Positions 27,321-36,162 of a DNA stretch of 64,000 nt are shown one piece after another; within the stretch, counting starts at the first letter, position 1; every line of letters starts with the position of its first letter. The stretch is from Agreia sp. Leaf283 (GTDB lineage: Bacteria; Actinomycetota; Actinomycetes; Actinomycetales; Microbacteriaceae). The notes beneath the pieces were generated by a model. The model saw only the letters and a program-made list of their open reading frames with translations, made no database searches and was not told the origin of the DNA. The translations under genes were made by a program, and so were the position numbers. The stretch is from NCBI RefSeq assembly GCF_001422485.1, contig NZ_LMNF01000001.1:1795374-1859373 (forward strand), in the 5' to 3' direction.

Positions 27321-29286
27321 TCGCGTAGGAGATGAGTCGGGTCAGACCGTATCGGCCGGAATCAGGGTCGTAGTACCGCATGCCGAGTTCGATCGGCCCG
27401 GTCACCTCGGAGCCGTAGACCTGCGACCACATTCCGCTGTCGTCGAGCACGTGGATGTCACCGCGAACCTCGCCGTTCACGATGCGCTGGATGCTGGCGC
27501 CGGGCACTCCGGATATGGAGAGTTCGTAGGTGTCGGCGACCGGGATCGAAGCTCCCTCGAGGGGATTCTGGATCGTGGGAGCCTCGAGGACCACGAGGTG
27601 CTGGGGAGCGCTCGGGTCTGATGCGACCCCGTCGACGACCTGTCGAACGACGACCTCGCGACCGGCGGGGTCGCCGGAGATGCTGGAGCCGAAGTCGGAG
27701 ATCGACCAGGTACCGTCGTCGGCCGCTGTCGTGGACACCAGGGTATTGCCGTCGGCATCGAGGATCTCTATCGATGACAGCGGTTCGGCGATGCCGCTGA
27801 ACACCGGGAAGGTGAGCTGGTCGGCAGCCTGCTCGACGATCACGGTGGGAGCCGCGGGGGTGGGTTCGGGGTCGACCGGAGGTTCGGTGGGCGGGGTCGT
27901 GGGCGGGGTGGGATCGACGGGGGGCGTGGTCGGCACGACGACCGGCGGTGTCGACGGCTCAGCGGAGGTCGACGGTTCTGCCGGTGTGCTCGGGCCGGGG
28001 GCGTCGCTCGGCGACGGATCCGGTGCGACGGCGGGTTTCGTGGGGCTGCCGGGCGTGCCGGGACGCGTCGGTTCGGGCTCGGCCTCTGGCGCGGGTGCCG
28101 TGGTCGGCGCAGGCGGCGTGGCCGGGGCCGGGGCGGGATCGGCGACGACGGCCTTGTCGGAATCGCTGGAGGAGTCGCCGGGATCGGCTGTGGAGGAGTC
28201 GGGTGAGACGTCGGCGGAGGACGCCTCGTCTGCCGGGGTGGCGAACAGCCCGGGGCCGAGGGTGACGGCCGCGACCACGGCGGCGGCGAGAGCGAGGGCT
28301 CCGACGGCCGAGCCGACGATGCCGGCCGCGCCGATGCCGGATGCGGCCGCACCCGTCGTGCCTCCGACGCTCGACGATGTGCTGCCGACAATCGATGACG
28401 TGGATCCGTTAGCACTCGCGGCGGAGGAGCCCGAGGTGAGGTCGGCCGGCATCGTCGCGGCCGCCACCAGCCCGCCTGCCGTGCCGCTGCCCGCCTGCAT
28501 CCACGAGAGGAACCCGGCGGCGCCGGAGACACCGGCCGCGAGGGGAAGCAGCACGAGGGCGAGGCGGGAACCGACCTGGCGTGCTTCGTCGGCGACGATG
28601 GTGCACGAGGTGCATCCGGCGAGGTGATCGCGGACCCTCTTGGACTCGCGCGCGCCGAGCGTGCCCCGGGTGAACGAGCCGAGGCGCTCGATGGCGGCCG
28701 CGCACTCGGGATCTGTCGTGCGCCGGAGGTGCGCCTGGATCCACGCCTGACGCAGGCCCTCTCGTGCGCGGTAGGTGAGCGCCGAGACCGCGTTGGCCTT
28801 CATGCCGAGGAGCGGGGCGATCTCCGCAGACGAGAGCTGCTCGACCTCGCTGTACCACAGGGCCTCCTGCCAGCGCGTGGGGAGGCTGCGGAATGCGTTG
28901 ACCGTGAGGCTCTTGTCGAGCGCGGCGAGGGAGGCGTCTTCTTCTGTCGAGGGGTCGGCGATCAGGTCGAGGTCTTCGCTGGCGTCGGCGCTCTTGGCGC
29001 GCGCCCACTGCATCGACACGTTGCGGATGGTGGTGAAGAGGTAGGGGCGGAAGGCCGTGGTGGGACCGCCGCCTGCGGAGATCGCCTGGAAGACGCGGGC
29101 GAAGGCCTCGGAGAGGAGATCGTCGGCATCGAAGCGGTGGCTGCGTGCCACGGCTCGACCGGCGTTGGAGTGGCGGACCCACAGTTCGCCGAACGCAGCG
29201 GAGTTGCCGGCTCGAGTGAACTCGACGAGTTCCATGTCTGAGGCGTCGGCGTGCGGCCGGGCGGGTGGTTCGAGGTGGGCGGCCAT
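27313..29286 (-). CDS. ECF sigma factor fused to zinc-finger anti-sigma, membrane and Ig-like domains
   Basis: A 657-residue protein. ATG 29286 is chosen because AAGGAG lies ten bases upstream (GTG 29295 is too close). Sigma region 2 covers about residues 15-95 (DADDLLSEAFARVFQAI, TTIRNVSMQWARA). Sigma region 4 covers about 130-180 (LPTRWQEALWYSEVEQLSSAEIA). Next is a zinc anti-sigma motif, DHLAGCTSC (His-x3-Cys-x2-Cys). A hydrophobic stretch (RLALVLLPLAAGVSGAAGFL) follows, then a Ser/Gly linker and a second hydrophobic stretch near 320-345. After these come about 120 residues of Pro/Thr/Ala and two beta-sandwich Ig-like repeats. Sigma and anti-sigma thus sit in one membrane chain. The number of true membrane passes, and so the side of the C-terminus, is unclear. 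Confidence 0.85.
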   Translation of the reverse strand: MAAHLEPPARPHADASDMELVEFTRAGNSAAFGELWVRHSNAGRAVARSHRFDADDLLSEAFARVFQAISAGGGPTTAFRPYLFTTIRNVSMQWARAKSADASEDLDLIADPSTEEDASLAALDKSLTVNAFRSLPTRWQEALWYSEVEQLSSAEIAPLLGMKANAVSALTYRAREGLRQAWIQAHLRRTTDPECAAAIERLGSFTRGTLGARESKRVRDHLAGCTSCTIVADEARQVGSRLALVLLPLAAGVSGAAGFLSWMQAGSGTAGGLVAAATMPADLTSGSSAASANGSTSSIVGSTSSSVGGTTGAAASGIGAAGIVGSAVGALALAAAVVAAVTLGPGLFATPADEASSADVSPDSSTADPGDSSSDSDKAVVADPAPAPATPPAPTTAPAPEAEPEPTRPGTPGSPTKPAVAPDPSPSDAPGPSTPAEPSTSAEPSTPPVVVPTTPPVDPTPPTTPPTEPPVDPEPTPAAPTVIVEQAADQLTFPVFSGIAEPLSSIEILDADGNTLVSTTAADDGTWSISDFGSSISGDPAGREVVVRQVVDGVASDPSAPQHLVVLEAPTIQNPLEGASIPVADTYELSISGVPGASIQRIVNGEVRGDIHVLDDSGMWSQVYGSEVTGPIELGMRYYDPDSGRYGLTRLISYAIS

Positions 29287-29430
29287 ACGGCGCACACTCC
29301 TTTATTAAAAGGGGAATTCAGGACGGTACTACGGGGTCCCCATTCCCCCCTCACATAAAGAGACATGCGAGGACAGCGTCTATGACGCCACTTGTGCAAG
29401 AAATCATAGCGGATGCCTCATGTAGGCTTC

Positions 29431-29512
29431 CTTATGTCGCAACTGGCGTTCAGATGGTCACCATCGGGAAGCGACTGACACGAATTCGGCCGCGCGCCTG
29501 GGTCGATCCGGA
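29431..29512 (+). ncRNA. ZTP (pfl) riboswitch controlling glyA-folD
   Basis: The conserved elements occur in order. P1 5' strand GTCGC (29436-29440) is followed by AACTGGCG (29441-29448). The P2 hairpin is GATGG-TCA-CCATC (29453-29465), then GGGAA, then P1 3' strand GCGAC (29471-29475). A linker leads to the P3 core CGCGCCTGGG (29493-29502). GGCG and CGCC can form the known pseudoknot. ZTP riboswitches sense ZMP/ZTP, which build up when 10-formyl-THF is short, and switch on one-carbon genes such as glyA and folD, the genes that follow. The expression platform up to the TAGGAG at 29563 is not resolved. Confidence 0.9.
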
Positions 29513-29575
29513 TACCGCATCACCCCGTCGTCCGCGCGGCGACACATTCCGTTTCTGTCATGTTAGGAGCCAGTC

Positions 29576-30859
29576 TTGTCTGATAACACGCCATCCAAGT
29601 TCAACGAACCCCTCCAGACCGTCGATCCCGAGATCTACGCCGTGCTCGAGAAGGAGCTGGGTCGCCAGCGCGACACGCTCGAGATGATCGCGAGTGAGAA
29701 CTTCGTTCCTCGCGCGGTGCTGCAGTCGCAGGGCTCCGTGCTCACCAACAAGTACGCGGAGGGCTACCCGGGGCGTCGGTACTACGGCGGATGCGAGTTC
29801 GTCGACATAGCCGAAGAACTGGCCATCGCCCGTGCGAAGAGCCTCTTCAACGCCGAGTACGCGAACGTGCAGCCGCACTCCGGAGCCACCGCCAACGCAG
29901 CCGTTCTGTCTGCGATCGCCACCCCGGGCGACACCATCCTCGGGCTCGAACTGAGCCACGGCGGACACCTGACCCACGGCATGAAGCTGAACTTCTCGGG
30001 CAAGCTCTACAACGCCGTCTCCTACGGCGTCGACCCGGAGACGTTCCTCGTCGACATGAACGTCGTGCGCGACAAGGCGCTCGAGCACCGCCCGCAGGTC
30101 ATCATCGCTGGATGGTCGGCCTACCCCCGTCACCTCGACTTCGCCGCGTTCCGGGCCATCGCCGACGAGGTGGGCGCCAAGCTCTGGGTCGACATGGCCC
30201 ACTTCGCCGGGCTGGTCGCCGCGGGCCTGCACCCGTCGCCCGTGCCCTTCGCCGACGTCGTGTCGTCGACCGTGCACAAGACCATCGGCGGTCCCCGTTC
30301 CGGCTTCATCATCAGCCGCGACACCGAGCTGGCGAAGAAGCTCAACTCGAACGTGTTCCCCGGCCAGCAGGGCGGTCCGCTCATGCACGTCATCGCCGCC
30401 AAGGCCACGGCGTTCAAGCTCGCTGCCGAGCCCGAGTTCCGCGACCGCCAGCAGCGCACCATCGACGGCGCCCGCATCGTCGCCGACCGCCTGACCGCCG
30501 AGGACTCGCGCGCCGGCGGCGTCGACGTGCTCACGGGCGGCACCGAGGTGCACCTCGTGCTCGCCGACCTGCGCAACTCGCCCCTCGACGGGCAGCAGGC
30601 CGAAGACGTGCTGCACGAGGTGGGCATCACGGTCAACCGCAACTCCGTTCCCTTCGACCCCCGCCCGCCGATGGTCACGTCCGGCCTCCGCATCGGAACG
30701 CCCGCGCTGGCGACACGGGGCTTCGGCGACGTCGAGTTCACCGAGGTGGCCGACATCATCGCCGAGGCCTTGAAGCCCGGAGCCGACACCGCGTCGCTCC
30801 GCACGCGCGTGACCGCACTCACCGAGGCGTTCCCGCTCTACCCCGGGCTCGTGCAGTGA
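29576..30859 (+). CDS. glyA: Serine hydroxymethyltransferase
   Basis: A 427-residue protein with a TTG start behind TTAGGAG. PLP enzyme motifs: [66 protein letters not shown] and the Schiff-base lysine in [17 protein letters not shown]. It makes glycine and 5,10-methylene-THF from serine. It overlaps folD by four bases (GTGA) and sits under the ZTP riboswitch. Confidence 0.97.
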   Translation: MSDNTPSKFNEPLQTVDPEIYAVLEKELGRQRDTLEMIASENFVPRAVLQSQGSVLTNKYAEGYPGRRYYGGCEFVDIAEELAIARAKSLFNAEYANVQPHSGATANAAVLSAIATPGDTILGLELSHGGHLTHGMKLNFSGKLYNAVSYGVDPETFLVDMNVVRDKALEHRPQVIIAGWSAYPRHLDFAAFRAIADEVGAKLWVDMAHFAGLVAAGLHPSPVPFADVVSSTVHKTIGGPRSGFIISRDTELAKKLNSNVFPGQQGGPLMHVIAAKATAFKLAAEPEFRDRQQRTIDGARIVADRLTAEDSRAGGVDVLTGGTEVHLVLADLRNSPLDGQQAEDVLHEVGITVNRNSVPFDPRPPMVTSGLRIGTPALATRGFGDVEFTEVADIIAEALKPGADTASLRTRVTALTEAFPLYPGLVQ

Positions 30860-31740
30860 CGGCCGTCGTCCTCGACGGCGTCGCCACCGCGGCCGCCATC
30901 AAGGCAGAGCTGGCCCAGCGCGTCGTAGAGCTGAAGAAGCAGGGCATCCACCCGGGCCTCGGAACGCTGCTGGTCGGCGACGATCCCGCATCCCGTTCCT
31001 ACGTCGCGGGCAAGCACCGCGACTGCGCCGAGGTCGGCATCGAGTCGATCCGCGTCGACCTGCCGGCCACGGCCAGCGAGCAGGACGTGCGCGACGCCAT
31101 CGAGGCGCTCAACGCCGATCCGCTCGTCACGGGCTACATCGTGCAGCTCCCGTTGCCGAACGGCATCGACGAGAACGCGATGCTCGAACTCATCGATCCG
31201 GCCAAAGACGCAGACGGGCTGCACCCGACGAACCTCGGGCGCCTGGTGCTCACGGTCGATCCCTCGGCGAGTTCCGGTCGTCCCGCGCCGCTTCCGTGCA
31301 CCCCCGCCGGCATCGTCGAGATCCTGCGCCGCTACGAGGTGCCGCTCAGCGGCAGTCACGTCGTGATCGTGGGCCGCGGGCTCACCGTCGGTCGCCCCCT
31401 CGGGCTGCTGCTCACCCGCAAGGGCATCGACGCGACCGTCACGCTCACCCATTCCCGCACCCGCGATCTCGAGGCCGAGGTGCGCCGCGCCGACATCGTG
31501 ATCGCTGCCGTCGGAGTTCCCGGCCTCATCAAGCCCGAGTGGGTCAAGCCGGGCGCCGCGGTGCTCGACGTGGGAATCACGCGCGTCGTCGACGAGGAGA
31601 CCGGCAAGGCGAGGCTGAAGGGCGACGTCGATCCTGCCGTCGCCGAGGTCGCCGGGTTCCTGTCGCCGGTACCCGGCGGAGTAGGGCCGATGACCCGCGC
31701 CCTGCTGGTACAGAACGTGGTCGACGCCGCGACTCCGTAG
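30856..31740 (+). CDS. folD: Methylenetetrahydrofolate dehydrogenase / cyclohydrolase
   Basis: A 294-residue protein with a GTG start within the glyA stop. Motifs: [19 protein letters not shown] (catalytic Lys), [23 protein letters not shown](P)-binding [19 protein letters not shown] and [14 protein letters not shown]. It converts 5,10-methylene-THF to 10-formyl-THF, the donor for PurN and PurH in this window. Confidence 0.97.
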   Translation: MTAVVLDGVATAAAIKAELAQRVVELKKQGIHPGLGTLLVGDDPASRSYVAGKHRDCAEVGIESIRVDLPATASEQDVRDAIEALNADPLVTGYIVQLPLPNGIDENAMLELIDPAKDADGLHPTNLGRLVLTVDPSASSGRPAPLPCTPAGIVEILRRYEVPLSGSHVVIVGRGLTVGRPLGLLLTRKGIDATVTLTHSRTRDLEAEVRRADIVIAAVGVPGLIKPEWVKPGAAVLDVGITRVVDEETGKARLKGDVDPAVAEVAGFLSPVPGGVGPMTRALLVQNVVDAATP

Positions 31741-31783
31741 GTCGAGGCGAAAGAGCACGACCCCACCAATGAAGGAGGAACGC

Positions 31784-31921
31784 ATGACGCACGAACATCC
31801 CAAGCCTCACGATCCGGGCAAGAAGACGGTCGCTGAGAAAGAGGACAACGTCCTCGAGGAGATCGAGGAGTCGCTTCCCACCGATCCGGAACCGACCGAC
31901 GGGTCTGCGCCCGCCGCCTGA
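31784..31921 (+). CDS. Small acidic protein downstream of folD
   Basis: A 45-residue ORF, MTHEHPKPHDPGKKTVAEKE with an acidic second half (EEIEESLPTDPEPTDGS). A near-ideal GAAGGAGGAA ribosome site lies at 31771-31780, four bases before the ATG, and a terminator follows. It has no cysteines or membrane segment and looks intrinsically disordered. No family recognised. It is probably the third gene of the glyA-folD transcript. Confidence 0.65.
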   Translation: MTHEHPKPHDPGKKTVAEKEDNVLEEIEESLPTDPEPTDGSAPAA

Positions 31922-31930
31922 CCGGCACGT

Positions 31931-31969
31931 CGCCCGGCCCTGAGGCATCCGGATGCCTCAGGCCGGGCG
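31931..31969 (+). terminator. Terminator after the folD operon
   Basis: A 19-bp stem with one bulged C: CGCCCGGC and CTGAGGCATCC on the left (31931-31950) pair with GGATGCCTCAG and GCCGGGCG on the right (31951-31969). The centre GGCATCCGGATGCC is a perfect palindrome. Confidence 0.8.
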
Positions 31970-31987
31970 ACACCGTAGGCTTATGCC

Positions 31988-32905
31988 GTGACAGCAGCGA
32001 CAGGCACCCAGTTCTCCGTGGAGTTCGGCGATTCCCGGGCCACGATCACCGAGCTGGCCGCGGGTCTCCGGGGCCTCGTGCTCGACGGAGTCGAGGTCGT
32101 GCGGGAGTACCCCGAGTCGTCGTTGCCGCCGATGGGCCAGGGCATCGTCCTCGTTCCGTGGCCGAATCGCATCGCGAAGGCCGCCTGGGTGCTCGATGGA
32201 AAATCTCAGCAGCTCGACGTGACAGAGCCGTCGACCGGCAATGCCACGCACGGCCTGCTGCGCAACACGGCCTACACCGTGGCAGAGCAGGGCGATGGTT
32301 TCCTCACCCTGCATGCCCGCGTCTTCCCCCAGCACGGCTACCCCTTCCTGCTCGACACGTCGGTGAGCTACGAACTGAGCGAGGCCGGTCTGACCGTCAC
32401 CCACGCCATCACGAACGAGTCGGATGCTCCGGCGCCGGTCGCGGTCGGCGCGCACCCGTATTTCGTCGTGGGCTCGGTGCCCGCGGAGGACCTGACTCTC
32501 ACCATCGCCGCGGAGACCACCTACGACTACGACGACGCATTCATCCCCACCGCCGAGGTCGGCGTCGAGGAGGCGGGACTCGACCTGCGCGCCGGGCGCC
32601 GTCTCTCCGATGTCGACCTCAACCACGCGTTCGGAACCCTGACGGGAACCGGCGGGCAGAACGTGCACTCCCTCGTCGCCCCCGACGGCCGCCGCGTCGA
32701 ATTGTGGACGGATGCGAACTTCGCCTGGGTGCAGGCCTACAACCCCCGAGCCTTCCCCTTCGAGACGGGCACGGGCATGGCCATCGCCCTCGAGCCGATG
32801 ACCGCCCCGGCTAACGCGTTCAACACGGGGCAGGGCGTGCGCTGGCTCGAACCGGGCACGTCGTGGATGCTCAGCTGGGGCGTGCGGTACCGCCCGGCCT
32901 CCTAG
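31988..32905 (+). CDS. Aldose 1-epimerase family protein
   Basis: A 305-residue galactose mutarotase-like fold with GTG start. Motifs: VPWPNRIAKAAWVLDG, THGLLRNTAYTV (substrate His), VAVGAHPYFVVG (second His) and the C-terminal ALEPMTAPANAFNTGQG carrying the catalytic Glu. It interconverts sugar anomers. TAGGCT seven bases before the start, with no ribosome site, suggests a leaderless mRNA. The exact sugar is not determinable. Confidence 0.9.
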   Translation: MTAATGTQFSVEFGDSRATITELAAGLRGLVLDGVEVVREYPESSLPPMGQGIVLVPWPNRIAKAAWVLDGKSQQLDVTEPSTGNATHGLLRNTAYTVAEQGDGFLTLHARVFPQHGYPFLLDTSVSYELSEAGLTVTHAITNESDAPAPVAVGAHPYFVVGSVPAEDLTLTIAAETTYDYDDAFIPTAEVGVEEAGLDLRAGRRLSDVDLNHAFGTLTGTGGQNVHSLVAPDGRRVELWTDANFAWVQAYNPRAFPFETGTGMAIALEPMTAPANAFNTGQGVRWLEPGTSWMLSWGVRYRPAS

Positions 32906-33018
32906 CGGCCACGATCAGCCCCGCCTGTAGCGTGCCTGCGGTGAGGCGTAAACCCCTTGTTCGGGGGCGAGGCGTTGCATAGCCTGACGACATAACAACT
33001 CTGGAATGGAGTGGATCA

Positions 33019-33276
33019 ATGTCTCTGCTATTCGACAGCGTGCCCTCGACGACGACCGCACCCGAATCGATCTCGCCCGACCGTGCGGCGCCGCGCCTCC
33101 GCTGGGAACTCGTCTTCGACGGCGTCTGGCTCGCTCGTCACGACGGGCGATTCGCCGGCATGGTGCAGGGCACCCCGGGCGACTCGATGAAGCTCACCGA
33201 CGCCCGTGGCAACCTGTGCGGACTCTACGCATCGCTCGACGACGCGAAAGCAGCTCTGATCGACCGCTCGCACTGA
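33019..33276 (+). CDS. Hypothetical protein, 85 residues
   Basis: MSLLFDSVPSTTTAPESISP, a disordered start, is followed by a compact domain RLRWELVFDGVWLARHDGRFAGMVQG and DARGNLCGLYASLDDAKAALI. TGGAG lies eight bases before the ATG, and codon use matches the host. The WLARHDGRFAG/GLYASLDDAK pattern is seen in small actinobacterial proteins of unknown role; I cannot assign a function. Confidence 0.65.
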   Translation: MSLLFDSVPSTTTAPESISPDRAAPRLRWELVFDGVWLARHDGRFAGMVQGTPGDSMKLTDARGNLCGLYASLDDAKAALIDRSH

Positions 33277-33313
33277 TGCGGCATCGGTGCTGCATCGCAC
33301 ACCGTCCTCACTT

Positions 33314-33319
33314 TTGACA
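33314..33319 (+). promoter_or_regulatory. Possible -35 element (TTGACA)
   Basis: A perfect TTGACA in the 142-base gap before the MGRLIYG gene. Candidate -10 hexamers at 17-20 bp (TCACAT, CATTTA) are poor, so the promoter is tentative. Confidence 0.3.
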
Positions 33320-33418
33320 ACCCCGAACCCAAAAGCTCACATTTAGGGGTAGGTTCACTGGGGAGCTCACGTGGAATTAGATCGCGTGGGCCCTTTGTGA
33401 GGAATGGACGATTTTCAT

Positions 33419-33742
33419 ATGGGCAGACTGATCTACGGCACCGGTGACACCGACGTCGAATTCGAGGATCGGCTGCTCGCTCACCTCAAGGTCGTCATCT
33501 CGACGAAGCTGCGGCGCAACGAGGCGTTCATGCTGTCGTGGGAGCACGGCACCGAAGAGGGAAGCGGACGCAGCACCATCTGGATCCACCCCTCGATCCC
33601 GCTCCACTTCCGCTTCTACGGCAACAAGTCGCCGGCGCTCAACCGGGTGTGGATCGAAGACCTGATGCTCGCGGCAAACAGCACGGGCGGTCTCAGGCCG
33701 GTTCCCGAACCCGACGAGCACTCCGAGCCCGGCAACTCATAG
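33419..33742 (+). CDS. Microbacteriaceae DUF7882-like small protein
   Basis: A 107-residue protein starting MGRLIYGTGDTDVEFEDRLLA. The second ATG (33419) is preferred over 33404 because relatives begin at MG-LIYG, although GAGGA lies closer to 33404. Conserved features are FMLSWEHG, STIWIHPSIPLHFRFYGNK and NRVWIEDLM. Relatives are often labelled ATP-dependent DNA ligase, but nothing here resembles a ligase adenylation motif. Its 3' end overlaps the convergent EI24 gene by six bases. Confidence 0.7.
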   Translation: MGRLIYGTGDTDVEFEDRLLAHLKVVISTKLRRNEAFMLSWEHGTEEGSGRSTIWIHPSIPLHFRFYGNKSPALNRVWIEDLMLAANSTGGLRPVPEPDEHSEPGNS

Positions 33743-34531
33743 CGCCGGTCCCGGAACACCTTCCGGCTGATCGGTGAGGGCCTCGCGCGACAGCAGGGTT
33801 GCGCCGGCCACGGCCGCCGGCATGACGAACACGGCGCCGAACGGAATCAGGAAGACGAGATAGCTCGCCACGCCGAATCCGAGCGCCGTGGGCCGGATGG
33901 CGGCAAGCGCCCGTCGACGATCCTTCAGGGAGCGAGCGCGGGCGTCGAACGCCTTGCCGGTGAGTTCGAGCGCGAGGAACCACCCGGCGACCGCAGCCCC
34001 GGCGATCGGCACGACGGTCTGGCCGACGATCGGGATGAAGCCCAGAACGAAGAGGCCGAGCCCGATCGCCGCGGTGGCGACGAGGATTCGCATGGCGTCG
34101 AGGATGCCCCGCCGCACGGACGGCCAGAACGGCACCTCGATCTCGTTCTGGATGCCGCCGAGCCGGTTCTCGACGTTCCGCCAGATCTTCTCGTAGAAGG
34201 GGTCGCCGACGGCGAGGGTGATGGCCGTGTAGGTGTAGACCACCAGGAGAGAGCCCAGCCCCACGAACGCGATGATGGCGGCGATCCTCACGGCCGTTCG
34301 CCAGCCCTCGGGCCACTCGTCGGCGAAGGGGGTCGCCCACTCCGCCAGGGCGGGCGCGTTGACGAAGAGCACGATGAGCGCCGCGAGATACACGGCGGCG
34401 ACGATGAGCGCGGGGAGCGCACCGAAGAGCATCAGGCGGGGATCGCTTCCCCACATCTTCAGGCCGCGTCCGAGATAGGCCGTTCCATCGAAGAATCGGC
34501 GGACGACGCTTCGGGCGGGTGCGGGCGGCAT
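33737..34531 (-). CDS. EI24/CysZ-family membrane protein
   Basis: A 264-residue protein with four or more membrane helices (LMLFGALPALIVAAVYLAALIVLF, IAAIIAFVGLGSLLVVYTYTAITLA, PIVGQTVVPIAGAAVAGWFLALELTG, ASYLVFLIPFGAVFVMPAAVAGATLL). The loop GDPFYEKIWRNVENRLGG is characteristic of the EI24 domain. CysZ members pass sulfate for cysteine synthesis; whether this one does is unknown. Confidence 0.85.
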   Translation of the reverse strand: MPPAPARSVVRRFFDGTAYLGRGLKMWGSDPRLMLFGALPALIVAAVYLAALIVLFVNAPALAEWATPFADEWPEGWRTAVRIAAIIAFVGLGSLLVVYTYTAITLAVGDPFYEKIWRNVENRLGGIQNEIEVPFWPSVRRGILDAMRILVATAAIGLGLFVLGFIPIVGQTVVPIAGAAVAGWFLALELTGKAFDARARSLKDRRRALAAIRPTALGFGVASYLVFLIPFGAVFVMPAAVAGATLLSREALTDQPEGVPGPAL

Positions 34532-34648
34532 GGGTCCTCATCGTACGGGTGGGGCGCCCCGGAGCGAAAGTCCGTCAGGCTGTTACCTCAGTAATGCCGT
34601 CATCACAATGCCCGGGTCTCCGGGCAGTCGATGAGGGACTCTAGACAG

Positions 34649-34978
34649 ATGAAAAGGATGAGCTACGCAGGCGGAACCTTCGTCACAAGCGACGAAGTGG
34701 CCGATGCGCTCGTGCACTTCGTCGCCACCGTTCCCCGCAATCGTCGCAACCAGGTGGTCGTCGTGCCCGGGTTCAGCGCCGAAGGAGAGTCGACGCCGGT
34801 GGCTCTCGTTCTCGGCCCTGCCAGCCAGATTCTGAGTCAACACGAGGCCGTTTCCTATGTCGAGCCCGAGACCCACGGCGTGGCCGACGAGGTGCGACGG
34901 CAGGCGAGCTCGCACGAGAACACCGCCCGCATCGAGAGCTCGGACGGCAAGGCGAGCCTCGACTACGACGTCTTCTGA
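34649..34978 (+). CDS. Hypothetical protein, 109 residues
   Basis: A soluble alpha/beta protein, MKRMSYAGGTFVTSDEVADALVHFVATVP, with a central NQVVVVPGFSAEGESTPVALVLGPASQI and an acidic C-terminus. ATG 34649 is preferred because GAGGGA lies nine bases upstream; ATGs at 34631 and 34658 are possible. Family not recognised. Codon use is like its neighbours. The 117-base gap upstream shows nothing definite. Confidence 0.65.
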   Translation: MKRMSYAGGTFVTSDEVADALVHFVATVPRNRRNQVVVVPGFSAEGESTPVALVLGPASQILSQHEAVSYVEPETHGVADEVRRQASSHENTARIESSDGKASLDYDVF

Positions 34979-34995
34979 AGAACAGGCCGACGGGA

Positions 34996-36162
34996 TCAGT
35001 CGGCGCAGTCTCCGGTGCTCACCGGGGCTGAGAGGCCGGGTGCCTGCGCGGCCACAGGCGACAACTCCTGCATGGTGAGCGCGTAGCCGACGTTGTCGAC
35101 GGTGCTCGCCTTGGCGAACACCACACCGGCGACCTGGCCGTCGACCGTCAGGAGCGGCCCACCGGAGTTGCCGGGCTCGATGTCGGCGGCCAGCGTGTAG
35201 GCATCCCGGGTCGTTCCGGCGGCACCGTCGGTGATGAGCTGTAGAGGGCCCGCCGCCAGAACCTCGGCGCCCGCGATCGAGAACGGCCCCCCGAAGGGAT
35301 AGCCGGCGACGACGGCGGTGCTCGCCGGCGCGAGAGTGTCGGCCAGCTGGATCGCGTCGGCGGGCAGCCCGTCGACCGCGATCACGGCGAGGTCCGCCGC
35401 CGGATCGAAGTAGACGATCCGGCCCGAGCGCGGAGACTGCCCGGGAACCTCGACCACGGGCTCGGAGATGCCCGCGACGACGTGCGAGTTCGTGACCACC
35501 CTGTCGGCGGCCACGGCGAAGCCGCTTCCCGACATCGTGACCCCGCATTCGTACGCCGTTCCGGTGATGCGCACCACGGACTGGGCGGCCGCGGTGAGCG
35601 CCGGGTTGTCGGTGCTGATCGTCGGGATCGAGGGAGCCGTGCTCGGCGCGCCGAGCGCGTCGATGACCCAGGGCGCGCCGTCGGTCACGGCGGCGGTGCG
35701 CAGCTGGGCCAGGAGGCTGGTCACCTGCGGGGGCACGAGGCCGTCGAGGGTCTTCAGGATCGACGACGACGCGACGGCCTGGGTGAGGGGCGCGACACCG
35801 AGGGTCGAGATACCGGATGCGACGGTCACGACCACGAGGACGGCCGCGATTCCGCTGCCCACGAGCCCGAGAAGACGGTCGACGAACCCGAGTTTCGCCT
35901 TGGCGACGCCGCGGCCGAGCGCCCGACCGATCGTGGCCCCCAGCAGGTAGCCGATGGTCACGAGCACGAAGGCGGTGCCGATGACGCCGGCGATCCTCCA
36001 CTCCGGCTCGGGAATCCACGCGACGACCTGCGGGATCGCGAAGTAAGCGCCGATGCCTCCGGCGATGACGCCGACGAGGCCGAGGAGCGATCGCACGAGT
36101 CCCATGCGGTAGCCGGCGACGGCGCCCGCGAGCAGCACGATGATGACGATCACGTCGATCAT
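34996..36162 (-). CDS. MarP-like CvpA/trypsin membrane serine protease
   Basis: A 388-residue protein. The N-terminal half is a CvpA-type domain with four membrane helices (MIDVIVIIVLLAGAVAGYRMG onward). The C-terminal half is a chymotrypsin-like protease with His in VVTNSHVVAG, Asp in DPAADLAVIAVDG and Ser in EPGNSGGPLL. Cysteines in YECGV and TGDCAD at the chain end match the disulfide bracketing the mycobacterial MarP protease. MarP protects against acid and oxidative stress from the periplasm. The start overlaps the stop of the upstream gene (ATGA). Confidence 0.88.
   Translation of the reverse strand: MIDVIVIIVLLAGAVAGYRMGLVRSLLGLVGVIAGGIGAYFAIPQVVAWIPEPEWRIAGVIGTAFVLVTIGYLLGATIGRALGRGVAKAKLGFVDRLLGLVGSGIAAVLVVVTVASGISTLGVAPLTQAVASSSILKTLDGLVPPQVTSLLAQLRTAAVTDGAPWVIDALGAPSTAPSIPTISTDNPALTAAAQSVVRITGTAYECGVTMSGSGFAVAADRVVTNSHVVAGISEPVVEVPGQSPRSGRIVYFDPAADLAVIAVDGLPADAIQLADTLAPASTAVVAGYPFGGPFSIAGAEVLAAGPLQLITDGAAGTTRDAYTLAADIEPGNSGGPLLTVDGQVAGVVFAKASTVDNVGYALTMQELSPVAAQAPGLSAPVSTGDCAD

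Noticed and set aside
33404..33742. DNA ligase annotation for the MGRLIYG protein
   Set aside because: At about 107 residues, with no KxDG nucleotidyl motif, it cannot be a ligase; relatives carry this label through error.
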